Below are positions 1 to 10,879 of a stretch of 64,000 nucleotides of DNA, piece after piece. Positions within the stretch are counted from its first letter, which is position 1; every line of letters begins with the position of its first letter. The notes under the pieces are model-generated. The model was given only the letters and a program-made list of their open reading frames with translations, was not told where the DNA came from and did no database searches. Made by a program: the position numbers and the translations under genes. The DNA is from Marchantia polymorpha subsp. ruderalis (lineage: Eukaryota; Streptophyta; Marchantiopsida; Marchantiales; Marchantiaceae), in contig AP031352.1 in NCBI GenBank assembly GCA_037833965.1, forward strand, positions 26,910,501 through 26,974,500. The letters run 5' to 3'.

Positions 1-540
1 GCTTCAGCATTGTTTGCAATTCAGTAGTTTTCAGGCTATTTCGTGCTGTTGGAAGGCACGCGATGCATGGAACGGCCTTTTGAGAATAGAAAAGCTTGAA
101 GAGACTGAGCTGGGAGTGAGGAAAAAGATGGGTTGTAAGTAGAAGGAAAGGGAGAGATGTGTATCATTTTTGGTGATTTTACTCGTGCATGAAGACGTCT
201 CTCATATCTCACTCTTAATATGATATAAACTCCAAGTCGTATACTGTCGGATGTGATACCCTTCTTCATTCATTTGTCTTAGAGTCATATATACCCCAGT
301 AACTAGGATTGAGATGTACTGCAGCTTGCGCCTTTGGATCAAGGAATGTAAATCTCGCATGCATGTTCTCCGGGATAGCAATGTCATGGGAAATAGCTGC
401 ATTCCATTACATCATGCAAAAGAGTTTCCTCTTTTTACAATGGAACGAAAACACGTCCTTGTATAATGAATTCGTAGGAATCCACCTTAATAAAATCGCA
501 GATGAGAACTAACAAACCCTACATCACGTCCATTACTAGT
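1..540. other. Non-coding flank, no gene seen
   Basis: Only short, uncharacteristic reading frames occur on either strand. I see no domain, splice-supported exon or structural RNA. It leads directly into the 70-bp tandem repeat that starts at about 541. Confidence 0.5.
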
Positions 541-747
541 GTGACATGGACATATACGAATGTTCTAAAGTCGTACCAGAATGCAATTACTTGAGACCTT
601 GATTGCTAGCGGGACATGGACATATACGAATGTCCTTAAGTCGTACGAGAATGCAATTACTTGAGACCTTGATTGCTAGCGTGACACGGACATATACGAA
701 TGTACTAAAGTCGTACCAGAATGCAATTACTTGAGACCTTGATTGAT
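541..747. repeat. Tandem repeat, three copies of a 70-bp unit
   Basis: Three consecutive units (541-610, 611-680, 681-747/750) have an exact 70-bp period and differ at only a few positions. Each unit begins with a GACATGGACATATACGAATG-like segment, continues through AGTCGTACCAGAATGCAATT and ends in GATTGCTAGC. The third copy diverges at its last few bases. No open reading frame follows the period, because 70 is not a multiple of three, so this is non-coding satellite-like DNA. It sits about 500 bp from a decayed retrotransposon. Confidence 0.9.
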
Positions 748-750
748 TGA

Positions 751-1244
751 TTTTTTTAACTGATAAGATTGATGACTTATCATTTATTTCTAAAGTTAAA
801 AAGTAATTTTCAACTAATACATACCTTTTCAAGTACAGCTGATAACTAGTTGTGATTTTTGTTTTCAAGAATTTATTGATAGTATTCATCAACGTAATGT
901 AATGAAAAAATGATATTTTTCATAAAAATCATGAAACAAAAATATTAATATCATTATTTTTTATCCAAATTAAAATAGATTTTTACAACTCTTCAATAAA
1001 AATTATCTAGACTTGACATAGATTTATTTATATCTTGAATCAATATGATTGTAATGCACACTTTGATGTGTAAAATTATTGTGAATACATTTTGATGCAC
1101 ACTTTTAGATATGTAAAATTATATTTTGTTTATCATAAAAAATTCACATCTACATAATTTCATGAAATCAAATGTACATTGTGATGCTTAAATTCTGATA
1201 AAAGGTTTCGATATTTCACTCAATTCCAGTAACTCGGGGAGTAA
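751..1244. other. A+T-rich spacer, no gene seen
   Basis: This stretch lies between the 70-bp repeats and the 3' end of the Copia remnant. It is A+T-rich and contains no reading frame or structure I can support. A short direct-repeat flavour around TGTAAAATTAT and TTTTGATGCAC (about 1060-1130) hints at old repeat decay. A retrotransposon LTR would be expected near here on the 3' side of a minus-strand element, but I could not identify its ends. Confidence 0.4.
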
Positions 1245-1246
1245 TT

Positions 1247-1540
1247 TCAAATTCCACAAGAAGATCTAGATGCGTGACAAGTACGTGTTTTATCTAGGGG
1301 ATTACGTCCAAAGGAAGTTAAACACATTGGATTTAGGTTATACTTTGGCAACATATTGAAATGTGTTGCCAAAGGAATCCATACTTTTTTAGAATCTACC
1401 ATGTTCAACCTCTCAAATATACCGTCCCGATTCAACCATAAACTCTTCTTCATCAAATCGCTATGAATGTTTTTCTCTAATATTCTATTCGCATACTCCA
1501 TATCCTTCATCTTGAAGTAGACTTCAATTGGTTCTTGCAT
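1247..1540 (-). pseudogene. Copia reverse transcriptase, C-terminal fragment
   Basis: The fragment matches the segment after the polymerase active site in Copia reverse transcriptases: FKMKDMEYANRILEKNIHSD, KSLWLNRDGIFERLNMVDSK, then IPLATHFNML. Those elements usually read MKDLG..ILGMEIHRD, LSQ..YIEKVLRRFNM, then STPLA.HF. It breaks down after about 70 residues. Upstream on the minus strand the polymerase motif is also altered (see the finding at 1570-1615). Confidence 0.75.
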
Positions 1541-3075
1541 TTGTCACACGGATTGATTTTCTGCCAAGATTAGCATATCATCTTTGTAGAGTACTAGATT
1601 AACAAGATTGAAAATCTCATCAATCATGTTCATGTAGAATCAAGTATCATATACACTCCATGAAAAATCTTGTGACATTTGAATACGTCAAAGGGCGTGT
1701 CCCATTGTTAGAAGCTTGTTTTAGTCCATATAATGATTTCAACAATCTACAAACCAATCTCTCATGACTTTTTATCTCAAAATCAACTGGTTGTCTCATG
1801 TAGATTTCTTATTCTTATAAAAACATTAAAAAAAAAACTGTAGCTATGTTCATATGATTCATAACAAGATTAAATATTGCAGCCAATGCACATACCAAAC
1901 AAATTGTAACATATTTTGCTATAGGTGAGAAAACTTCATTATAGTTCATACATTTTTTCTATGTGAAATCTCTAGCCACTAACCTAGTTTTGAAGATTTT
2001 TGCCTCATCACCGGCTAGACTATTCTTCAGCTTGTATATCGACTTGCAAGCAATCAACGTTTGAACTCTAGAAAGCTCAACTAACTTCCAAGTCTTGTCA
2101 TCAATCTGCGACTGCATCTCACATTTCATAGCAGCATTTCACTCAAGCTTATTGATAGAAGCTTGAGCTTTCGTGTATGAGCTTTCTTCTAACATCAATA
2201 AAGTGTCAGCATCATCCTCTATATCAAGATCTTCAAGAATGGATAAATCAGTACATTCATCATATCTGATAGGAGCTCTATTAGCCTGATTTGATGATTT
2301 CCTAGCAAAAGATTCTGGTTGATTTCTATCGTCTAGTGTAGATACGTCAGCCTCACTAACGATAACCTACTCCTCTAGAACCTATTGCTCAAGAATTTTT
2401 TCCACTGTATGGGTGTACAGGTGCTCCTCCTCAGGTTAGATCATTAATCACATAATGATCAAACTCTCACTCAACAACATCCGTGAGTGAAGACTCTCCT
2501 TCAACAACAACCATGAAAGGAGATTTTTTCTTGTTAGTATGGGAAGCCTCAAAATTCTCTTACTCTTTCAATGATCTGGTTTCATCGAAAGTAACATCTC
2601 TATTGACAATAACCTTACAAGCTACTGGATCTCATCGTCTGTAACCGCTTACGCCACTAGCATATCCAAGGAAACAACACTTCTTGGATGTAGGATCTTA
2701 GTTCTATTTTGCATTGATATGAAAGTATAAGTAGTTGAAACAAATAAACTCAAACAATATTATCCAGCCATTCGATTGTGACTCAATTCAAACGATGTCA
2801 AGATATTGATTTCATTAAAAGTAGAAAGGTTTACTAAATAAACTGCAACATTGATAGCTTAGGCCCAAAATTCACATGATAAATCTAATTGATTCAACAT
2901 ATTTTGCACTTTCTCCAACATTGTTTGATTAAAATTCTCAAAAATAACATTTTGTTGTGTAGTATAAACCGTGATGAGATGGCAAGTAATACTCTACTCT
3001 TTGCAATAACTTTGATATCCTTTAAAATGTATCTTCCTTCATTATTCGTACGCAAATATCTCAACTATGTCTAAT

Positions 3076-3151
3076 CTAAGTTTCAACTTTTAGTTGAGAC
3101 TTAGACTAATTTGAGTTGTTTTCAACTTTTGAAAGTTGGAAACAACTCAAA
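3076..3151. repeat. Two adjacent short inverted repeats (hairpins)
   Basis: The first hairpin has arms 3076-3087 (CTAAGTTTCAAC) and 3093-3104 (GTTGAGACTTAG), a 12-bp stem with one mismatch and a 5-nt loop. Immediately after it, GAGTTGTTTTCAACTTT (from about 3113) pairs with AAAGTTGGAAACAACTC (to about 3149), a 17-bp stem with one G-T pair. Both lie inside the Copia remnant, between the integrase and reverse transcriptase blocks. Confidence 0.7.
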
Positions 3152-3224
3152 CTTGTGTGTGAGCAAATAGATGTTGTGTAATAATTAATAAATGATACAT
3201 AGTACAACTTCCAAGAGAGTGAAG

Positions 3225-3413
3225 CTATGTGAGAGGTTCCCATTTGTCACTATGTATATACTCAAATAATTTCTTGGAACTATGATATCCAACGCCAAAG
3301 GATTGCATGTGATGTTTGTTCTTAATACAATGTTTGCAAAATGCCAAATCAGCTTTACTCAAACCATGTAACAATTTTTTCTTGTCAATGAGCGACATGT
3401 ACCTATCACTCAT
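3225..3413 (-). pseudogene. Copia integrase fragment (zinc-binding end)
   Basis: The fragment covers the pre-integrase region of Copia polyproteins: a degenerate H/C zinc-binding block with FCKHCIKNKHH, then FGVGYHSSKKLFEYIHSD, which matches the usual lead-in to the integrase core (LDYIHSDVWGP in typical elements). The catalytic core that should follow is broken. It is part of the element at 1245-4110. Confidence 0.75.
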
Positions 3414-3874
3414 GTGTCCTAGCCTAGAATGTCATACATGAGACATCTCAACTTAAGATCTAGTAAAATGAACTTCCTCATAGATGGTAATTTCATTTAG
3501 CATGTGCAGATCATTGTGCTTGTGTACCCAAAGGATAATCTTATCATGTGATCTAACGTCTAACACGCCTTTTTTTAGAGCTCCACTCTATGCCTTGTAA
3601 GCCTAACTTAGCAAGAGTGTATTAACTTCTTTCTCATGTCAGAAATTAGTGTATGTTTGATTCCATCAAACATGGAAAAACAAGATGTTGGATCTATAAA
3701 AATCCAACACCTTTAATCCTAAAGGTTGATCATTGCTCATAAGAATTTATCTATTTGATCTGAGAAAGTACAAAAAAACTCTGTTATGCGACATATGTAA
3801 TAAAAACAAGCATTATAAATAATCCATATGTCATCAACAAATTTTGATAAATTGTATAGGCCATATCTTTAACA

Positions 3875-4069
3875 TCATAAATCATACTCCAGCAATTCAT
3901 ACTTCTTGGGATCAAAATGTTCCGTCACATTTGCCAATGAAGAGGTATTCACGTCTTTGATCTTCTTCACCTGGCAATCTTTTTTGACGTGGTCACTCTT
4001 GTTACATCGCCAACACACTACTATCTTCTTCTCATGAACCTTAACCATGGACTTGGATCTTCCTTTCAA
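3875..4069 (-). pseudogene. Copia gag fragment with CCHC zinc knuckle
   Basis: This 64-codon open fragment of a Copia gag has a basic leader (KGRSKSMVK) and a nucleic-acid-binding zinc knuckle, C-x2-C-x4-H-x4-C. In an intact element the knuckle binds the genomic RNA in the virus-like particle. The flanking gag sequence is interrupted by stops, so it is a relic, part of the minus-strand element described at 1245-4110. Confidence 0.75.
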
Positions 4070-5974
4070 TCTAACACGTTTCTCATCCTTGTCGTTTTAC
4101 GAACATGACCAACCTCGAATCACGTTTAATGCCGTCTAGGAAGAAGTGGATGGACACTGGATGATAACATTATCTTCGGCTAAAGATGATCTGTCAAAAG
4201 AGTACTTACAATCTCATTGTAAATGATTATCTTCCTATCACGATGGAGTAGTAGAGGCGATAGCAAGATCAATGATATTGAATTTTAATATTTATTGAAA
4301 AAATTCTATCTATGTAGTCGCATAATAAATTTATTATGTTTTTCATATCAAGTTAAATTTTAAAGAAATTTTCATTAAATAATTTTGAATTAAGTCCCTC
4401 ATGAAAGATAAATATATTAAATGTTACAAGGTTGATTATTTATCATATAAATAAAATCACTTGATATTAAAATTGTATTAAAAAAACTATATATTATATT
4501 TATTACAATAAATCTACAATTTATATATCATCAATGTCATTTGATAAGTTGCAAAGTACTTAACTTTAACTTTATAGCTTATTGTTAAGCAAATTATGAT
4601 TTTATTTTCAAACGGTTGAATCACATTTAACAATATTTATTTCAAAATAAAAAAATTTTGAAAAATATTTTTTTGAAATAAATAATTTTATCATATTTCT
4701 AACAAAAAACATATATAATTTTTGAATTTTATACCAATTATGAAATCTATATTTAAGTTCTATATAATTTCAATTATAATGCTCTCATGAATATAATCAT
4801 CAGTAAATGAAAATCAATTATATATCATATAAAGCATATTAAAAATTTAAAATTAACATCATAATCTATAAAATGATAAAAATAATTCAAAATATCCAAG
4901 TTTCTATGATAATATTTGTTCAATATTATCCTGATCATGACTAAGTTTAGCTATCAAGCTAGATTACATTCTAAAATCTTGACAAATGACTCGATTTGCT
5001 CTTTCAAAATTAAATCTCAAATCATTGAAATTTGCAATTTGATAATATTCAATTGATGGAAAAATATAATAAATTGTTACAATTTTTTTATTATGGAAAA
5101 AAAATTAATTTTTAAATGAATAAAATTTTTAACTTACTCTTCATTTCTATTTAATGAAAAGCTAGGAATGTTAAAATATATTTAATGAATTATCATTCAT
5201 AATGATGCAATCTCAACACAAACACAACAAGTATTTTAATCTGTCATGCTAGACCAATAAAATTTTGTAATAAAATTTTATATAAAAATTATTAATATAT
5301 ATAATTTTAAATATTTAAAATATGTAATTTTAATTAAAAAATTATAAATTATAGAAAGAGGCGTAAAAGATATATTGTCATAAAAATTTGGAATTTTTTT
5401 ATTTCATTTATGAAAAAAAATAATTTATTAAATTTATTAAAATATGATGCTTCTTGCCATTGAATAATCAAGTAAAAAATTGTCCAAATGATTGATTGTA
5501 TATTGAATGCAAGTAAAAAAATTTGCTTTTATGAAGTTATGAATTATCAAAAAATAAATTCGATTAAATTTTAGTTGTAACCATCTTTAATTAATTAAAA
5601 TTAAAGTAAAATTTATTCAAGATTTAATACAATCGATGATAATGGAAGATCTACAATGTCATGTGAACAATTTGTGTGCTAGTGGAATATCTTAGTTGGG
5701 ATCTACAATGTGCTTGTTATGTAAAGATCAAGCGTGTTGGTTAGTGTGTTAGTTGAGAAAGACACGTCAGCAAACCGTGTGCTCATTAGATATATTCGTC
5801 ATCTCATCCTAACCATCCAATCCATTATGAATGGATTTATCTTCTTGTACTAGTTGATAACATCTACATAAATGAAAGTAAAACCATTGTTAGCATCATT
5901 CATCTTCAAAATTTGTGTTTTCGTTTCGATTGAACTTTTCTTTAAACCCTAATGTTATATCAGCACCCTTGTCA

Positions 5975-6043
5975 CACATAGATCAACACAAAATTCATTA
6001 TTTCACTTCAAATGATTGTATTTATAAAATTAAAACAAAATTC
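5975..6043 (+). repeat. Direct repeat copy 1 (about 68 bp)
   Basis: This starts CACATAGATCAACACAAAAT and runs through TTATTTCACTTCAAATGATT. A diverged copy starts at 6486, offset by 511 bp. The copies differ mainly by transitions. Just upstream, near 5958-5968, is a TATCAG-containing stretch loosely like a retrotransposon primer-binding site, so the pair may be remnants around an LTR boundary. That last point is only a suggestion. Confidence 0.65.
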
Positions 6044-6125
6044 TTCAAAACTTGATCACACATAGGCAAACATGGTTTTAATAGTCACTTGCCTAAATTA
6101 AGTAAATACAGTTAATGTAGTCTAC

Positions 6126-6290
6126 TCAAAAAAATTAATTTAGTTTCCTCAAAAACATTAATTTAGGCTAATTTAGTCTCTTTAAAGAGTTAATTTAGGC
6201 TAATTTAGTCTATTTAAAAGTTAATTTAAGCCAATCTAACTTCTAAAAATTTAATTTAGCCTAATCTAGTCTAATAAAAATTTTCTTTTT
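6126..6290 (+). repeat. Degenerate tandem repeat, unit about 30 bp
   Basis: Several imperfect copies of TTAATTTAGGCTAATTTAGT follow one another, separated by CTNTTTAAA-like spacers and decaying toward the right end (AATTTAGCCTAATCTAGTCT). The unit is about 30 bp and poorly conserved. No coding potential is evident. Confidence 0.6.
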
Positions 6291-6485
6291 AATAAAATTA
6301 CATTAATTTGGGAAAAATAATTAAATTAAATTAAAAAATCTGTTAATTTTGCATAGGTGTCATCTCCCCATTGATTACAATATGTAGGCGCCAAATCAAA
6401 CTCACCTTAATTTAGGGCCTAAACACCAAATAGTTTAAGTAATTTAACCTACCATACATACGGTCGCCTAATCCAACCATGCCTG

Positions 6486-6554
6486 CACATAGGTCAACAA
6501 AAAATTTATTATTTCATTTTAAATGATTGTATTCTTACAAAATTGAAGCAACAT
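6486..6554 (+). repeat. Direct repeat copy 2 (about 68 bp)
   Basis: This is the diverged second copy of the segment at 5975-6043. It begins CACATAGGTCAACAAAAAAT and continues with TTATTTCATTTTAAATGATT. The interval between the copies carries the degenerate TTAATTTAGGCTAATTTAGT tandem repeats. Together they suggest one decayed repetitive unit. Confidence 0.65.
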
Positions 6555-7200
6555 TTTTAAAAATAAGTTATACAATACATTAATTGAGCTTTAAAAAAGA
6601 ATATTATTTTCATTATTGATTTTGTCTTGGAAATTATAAAGACTCAAAATCAATTTTTTTCAAATATAACAATATTAAATATTTATATCATACTTTTTCA
6701 ACTTAAAAATCATCAACTTCCACAAGATGTAAAACCTCTTTAATAATTTTGAAATGAATACTTTGCTCAAATGACTCACATTGCAAACTTTTATTGGTAT
6801 ATTTATTTATTTTTTGAAAAATCAAAATATAAGATGTAATATGATCAGGTTTAAAAGCTTGCTACTGAAAAGTATACTAATTTCTGTCATTGAAAATGGA
6901 AAGTTTAGATTTCAACATGTTACATATATCCATAAATCTTCAGTTTGATTTTGAATAGCTACTTGCATAGTAGATAGTTATTGAGTTCATTGTATTTAAC
7001 AATATCATAACTAGTTATCATAGCCTTCATGATGCCCGTTTTATTCTAATCATATGTTTCAGTGTCATTTGATCACACAATTATTTATTTCATTCATATG
7101 AAATCATCAAGATTCATATAATAGACTTTATCAATCACAATCGATAATCCATTCAATACAAACAAATTTGTAAAACTCTAGGGATTGAATCCATACATTG

Positions 7201-9200
7201 TGAAAGTGAATGATTGCTTGGTCAGAATGGACACATATAATTGGTCCTCTCATCAACGCGGGTATGATAAAAGCTGATTACCCTTAACACGGGTGCCGCA
7301 GTCTTCAATGCTGATTCAACACCCAACATAAGTTTGTTTGATGTATATGAGACCAGCGCTACAATATTGACCATCCAACTTCTCACGTAGTCCTTAAAGC
7401 TACGACCAGCTCCCTTATATAGTAGCAAGCTGACTAGTCTAACTAACTAAACTTAACAAAGATTCGAATTAACTCCCAATAACTTCACGTCAATGTGTGA
7501 TAAATCATGGCGTTTTGTAACAAGTCGAGTAGGGAAAAATCTTATATGATATTTGTTTTAAGCTAAGCCGATTTGATCTCTTATTAAGAGTGAAGGTTGA
7601 GCATGTTATTGAGGTTCTAGAAGAATGATTGTTCGCTTCAATCATTATTTGATTGTCATACCGTCTAAATAGAGTCATAATGAGGATGATAATTCAGATG
7701 ATTGAGTTCTTTACATGGAGAAAATATTTAAACTACTCTCTGGTATAAAGTTTTTTCTAAAACTATGACATCAAAACAACATGATGGAAGATGGAGTTTG
7801 ATTAGGTAACTAGGATTTCGAGCGTGGCAACTACCATGTGCTTTATTACGTGAGCAGTATATAATATTACATGTACCTTGCTTGTCAAGATTGGATACAA
7901 GTCTGGAGCTAAGACAAGGGCTATGGGATGTTATGAAAGGGAACAATATAGTACTGTAGATCCGATTTAAAATTTTGCGTTTTCCAAAGATTAAAATATC
8001 TTCATAGGTCGATCAATATTCATCTTGCAACCCTAAACCCTGAACATCATATTGCAAATGTCAAGTACAATAATAACAAACGATATTATATTTGCAATTT
8101 GAAACCTCGATGGTAGATGCATAGACCTTTCGAGATGGTTCCAGATATCAATATGGAGCTTATTTCATGAACCGCATAAATAATGGATCAAGGGTTCACC
8201 AAAAGTGAATACTTCGATCATGGAAATAAACCAACAATATGATAAATGTTTCTGACTTTTGTTGTATGAGAGGACTTCTCCATTTGAAATAATGTTCGCA
8301 AAGAGATGTGATCTTAAAAACTGTCATGGAGTCATCTACTGGAGTCGATCGTGGAAGTAACTAAATAAGAGATTACAAAATATTATGTACATATTCACTT
8401 GATTACTACGCAGACCGCTTAGTAACTAAGACCAACCGTACTCTTCCAACAAAATAATGTATCTAGATTATCTTTAATGTTAAGTGTATTAGGGAACTCC
8501 ATTGTCGTGGAAGAATGTGAAAAATTAATCATGGTTGAAAGGCTGGTTGGAAGAGCTTATTTCCTATGTGATTGGAGAAGAAGGGCTCATCAACAACCAC
8601 TACCCTTGATTCAACTTTTGATATTACACTTGAGAATGAACCTGATTTTTTGAACTTTCAACATATGATATGGGATTTGTGGAGACCTTAAACTTGGTTT
8701 CCCATGTGCAACCATATATCACCGTTCATGGTCCGGGGAAAATTTCAAGTGTTAGTTGAAACCCTTGATCACCATTGTACTCGTTGCAAGCATTCTGCCC
8801 AGGGGCAGTTTCCGTGCAAATAGCCCAAACTGGAGCTTCCCAAAATCCTGGAAAAGGAAGGTGATATAAGTGCCAGTTACAACCGGGAAGAAAAATACGA
8901 AAATATGGATGTTTAATTTTTGGCTCATAAATTTTTTCATAACAACTTAAAAAATATATGTGCAATTTTTTTCCCCAAATCTAGCAAGTGCATCCTACTC
9001 TTGAGGACCTTGAGGGTTCAAGAAATAATGGCTCAGTTCCGAATGATTTCTACAAATGAAGTGACTACTCTACGCTTCCTTCCTGTCTCCACGAGATCAA
9101 TGTGATATCTTCTTATACCCACAGGATTTATGAATTCATTCACGTAATTTGTAGCTAACGAACTCCTCTAGCATCTCTAGAGATATTTTTCACAGAAGAA
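7201..9200. other. Intergenic region downstream of the CHS-like gene, no gene seen
   Basis: Short reading frames exist on both strands, but none shows a known motif, consistent codon use or flanking splice signals. The right end should contain the 3' UTR and polyadenylation region of the minus-strand polyketide synthase gene whose stop codon is at 9298-9300. Confidence 0.45.
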
Positions 9201-9297
9201 TTGAAGGTATGTGGAATACGACTACGCTCGCGGCGGTTTTGGTTCTGACTATGCCCGTGCAGACGGAACTGTACGTAAATGAAGTCGGCGGAATGGA

Positions 9298-10574
9298 TCA
9301 AGCGGAGCTCGCGGGGACGGCCTTGAGGACGGACACTTCGACAGTCAGGCCGGGCCCGAAGGCGACCACGAGGCCCCAGTCGTGGCCCTCGCCGGACGTG
9401 GCGGCGGTCGCGGCAGAAGAGAGCCGGCGCATCTGGTCGAGCACGAATAGCACGCTGGCGCCGGACATGTTGCCGAAGTCGTGGAGCACCTCGCGAGTGG
9501 CCTGAAGCTTTTCCGGCTTGAGGCGCAGCGCCTTCTCGACCTCGTCCAGGATGGCGCGGCCACCCGGGTGCACGCACCAGAACAGCTCGTTCCACCCGGG
9601 CGACCCCGCGACGGCCGCGGCCCGCTCGAAGATGGGCAGCGTGTTGCGGGAGATGAGCCCGGGCACGTCCTTCAGCAGGTGGAACATCAGCCCGGCCTCC
9701 GTCAGGCGGCCCTCGATGGCGCCGTCGCTCTCCGGCAGGATGGTCTCGCCGGACCAGTGGATCTCGAACTGCGGGATCTCCACCTTCGGCGCCGGGTCGG
9801 ACCCGACGATGAGCGCGGCGGCGCCGTCGCCGAAGATGGCCGAGCCGACGAGGTTGTCGAGGTGCTCCTCGCTGGGCGCGCGAAAGGTGACGCACGTGAG
9901 CTCGCTGACCACGGCGAGCACGCGCGCGCCCTTGTTGTTCTCGGCCAGGTCCTTGGCCACCCGGAGCACCGTGGCTCCCCCGAAGCAACCCTGTTGGTAG
10001 AGCATGGTGCGGTTCACGCTCGGGTTCAGGCCCAGCAACCGCGTAAGCGTGAGGTCGGCCCCGGGCATGTTGACGCCGCTGGTGGTGGCGAAGACGACGT
10101 GGCTGATCTCGCTCCTGGGCCGCCCCCACTCCTCCAGCGCCCGGACGGCCGCCTTCTCCGCCAGCCTCGGCACCTCCCGGATGGCGATGTCCTGCCGGAC
10201 GTCCAGCGACGCGTCCTTGTAGGTGCACATCGCCGGATTCGCCTTCAGGATCTCCTCCGTGCAATGGAAGTACCGCTGCTTGATGCCGGAATTCTGGCCT
10301 GCACGTTTCCGGTTCCCCCGTCAGTCAGAGCGTCCGTCAGTCAGTCCCGAGCTGGTGACACAATTTCAGACGGAATCATGGCATGGACAGAGATGGAGGA
10401 GAACTCACAAATGCGGGCGAATTTGGCTTTCAGAGCAGTTTTCTCGTTGCTGTTGGTGATGTTGAAGAAGAAATCCGGATACTCGCTCTGCGGGTACGCT
10501 GTTGGAGGAGTGGCTCTCCCGATAGCTAGAACTGTGGCCGGGCCGGTGGCCCTCTCGTGTTTGTAAGCAGCCAT
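9298..10574 (-). CDS. CHS: Chalcone synthase-like type III polyketide synthase
   Basis: There are two exons, 10574-10409 and 10298-9298, giving 388 aa, close to the usual 390. The enzyme extends a CoA starter (typically p-coumaroyl-CoA) with three malonyl-CoA units to make the flavonoid or stilbenoid precursor in the cytosol. The thiolase-fold catalytic triad is present: Cys160 in YQQGCFGG, His299 in FWCVHPGG and Asn332 in FGNMSGAS. The gatekeeper phenylalanines are Phe211 (AIFGDGAA) and Phe261. Positions equivalent to alfalfa Thr197, Gly256 and Ser338 are all CHS-like. The intron splits the Cys56 codon (T|GC, phase 1), the classic conserved CHS intron. The loop that normally reads GFGPG is AFGPG here. 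Exon 2 is strikingly GC-rich. I chose the ATG at 10574 because it gives the family's N-terminal length ([19 protein letters not shown]); an in-frame start farther upstream (10625) is possible. Stilbene-carboxylate-synthase activity cannot be excluded from sequence. Confidence 0.95.
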
Positions 10575-10822
10575 AGTCAGAAACGAAGGAGTCACAGTCG
10601 ACTGAAAATAATTTTTTGACAACAAGCAAACAAATCAAATCCGATTGGATGTTCAGAGACTTCGTGCCCCACAATGCTGCGTTTGAGAGGTCGAAAGTCT
10701 CGAACGTTTCGAGCTGACAGGAAGAAGCTGCAGAAGCTGCGAGAAGGCTGTCCGCCCTTGCAGCTTCGGCTTCTGCTGCAACTGATGATAGCTTGGTGAT
10801 GAGATCGGCTTTTCTCCCGAGG

Positions 10823-10829
10823 TTATAAA
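10823..10829 (-). promoter_or_regulatory. Putative TATA box of the CHS-like gene
   Basis: On the minus strand the sequence reads CTTTATAACC, a good TATA match, about 250 bp upstream of the chosen ATG. A start site about 30 bp downstream would give a leader of roughly 220 nt. The assignment rests on motif and position only. Confidence 0.4.
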
Positions 10830-10879
10830 GCTTTGCCTCCGCCTCTTCCTCGTCCTCGGAAGGTCTTACATGTTTCACT

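Larger units (their letters stand above)
1245..4110 (-). mobile_element. Decayed Ty1/Copia-type LTR retrotransposon (gag-integrase-RT remnants)
   Basis: Three blocks read in the same orientation and in Copia order (gag, integrase, reverse transcriptase). At 4069-3875 a gag zinc knuckle shows CWRCNKSDHVKKDC, which is C-x2-C-x4-H-x4-C. At 3413-3225 lies an integrase zinc-binding end with FCKHCIKNKHH followed by FEYIHSDKWEP. At 1540-1247 lies the C-terminal part of the reverse transcriptase (KMKDMEYANRILEKNIHSD, then WIPLATHF). Just upstream, near 1580-1610, the polymerase box reads LYKDDMLI where YVDDMLI is normal for Copia. Many stops and frameshifts interrupt the span, so it is not autonomous. 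I could not find paired LTRs, a primer-binding site or target-site duplications. Confidence 0.8.
4200..7200. other. A+T-rich block without genes
   Basis: About 3 kb of extremely A+T-rich DNA, visually three quarters or more A+T, with long runs of A and T. There is no reading frame of note on either strand and no exon-like sequence. It contains a degenerate short tandem repeat (6126-6290) and a pair of direct repeats (5975 and 6486), annotated separately. It looks like old, mutated transposon-derived DNA. Confidence 0.6.

Noticed and set aside
8030..8046. Telomere-like CCCTAAA units
   Set aside because: There are only two imperfect units. Single ones also occur at 5945 and 57177, so this is not an interstitial telomere array.
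9155..10264. Long Arg/Gly-rich minus-strand frame over the CHS-like gene
   Set aside because: It is an out-of-frame shadow caused by the GC-rich third positions of the true CHS frame. The opposite-strand frame at 9481-10566 is a shadow for the same reason.
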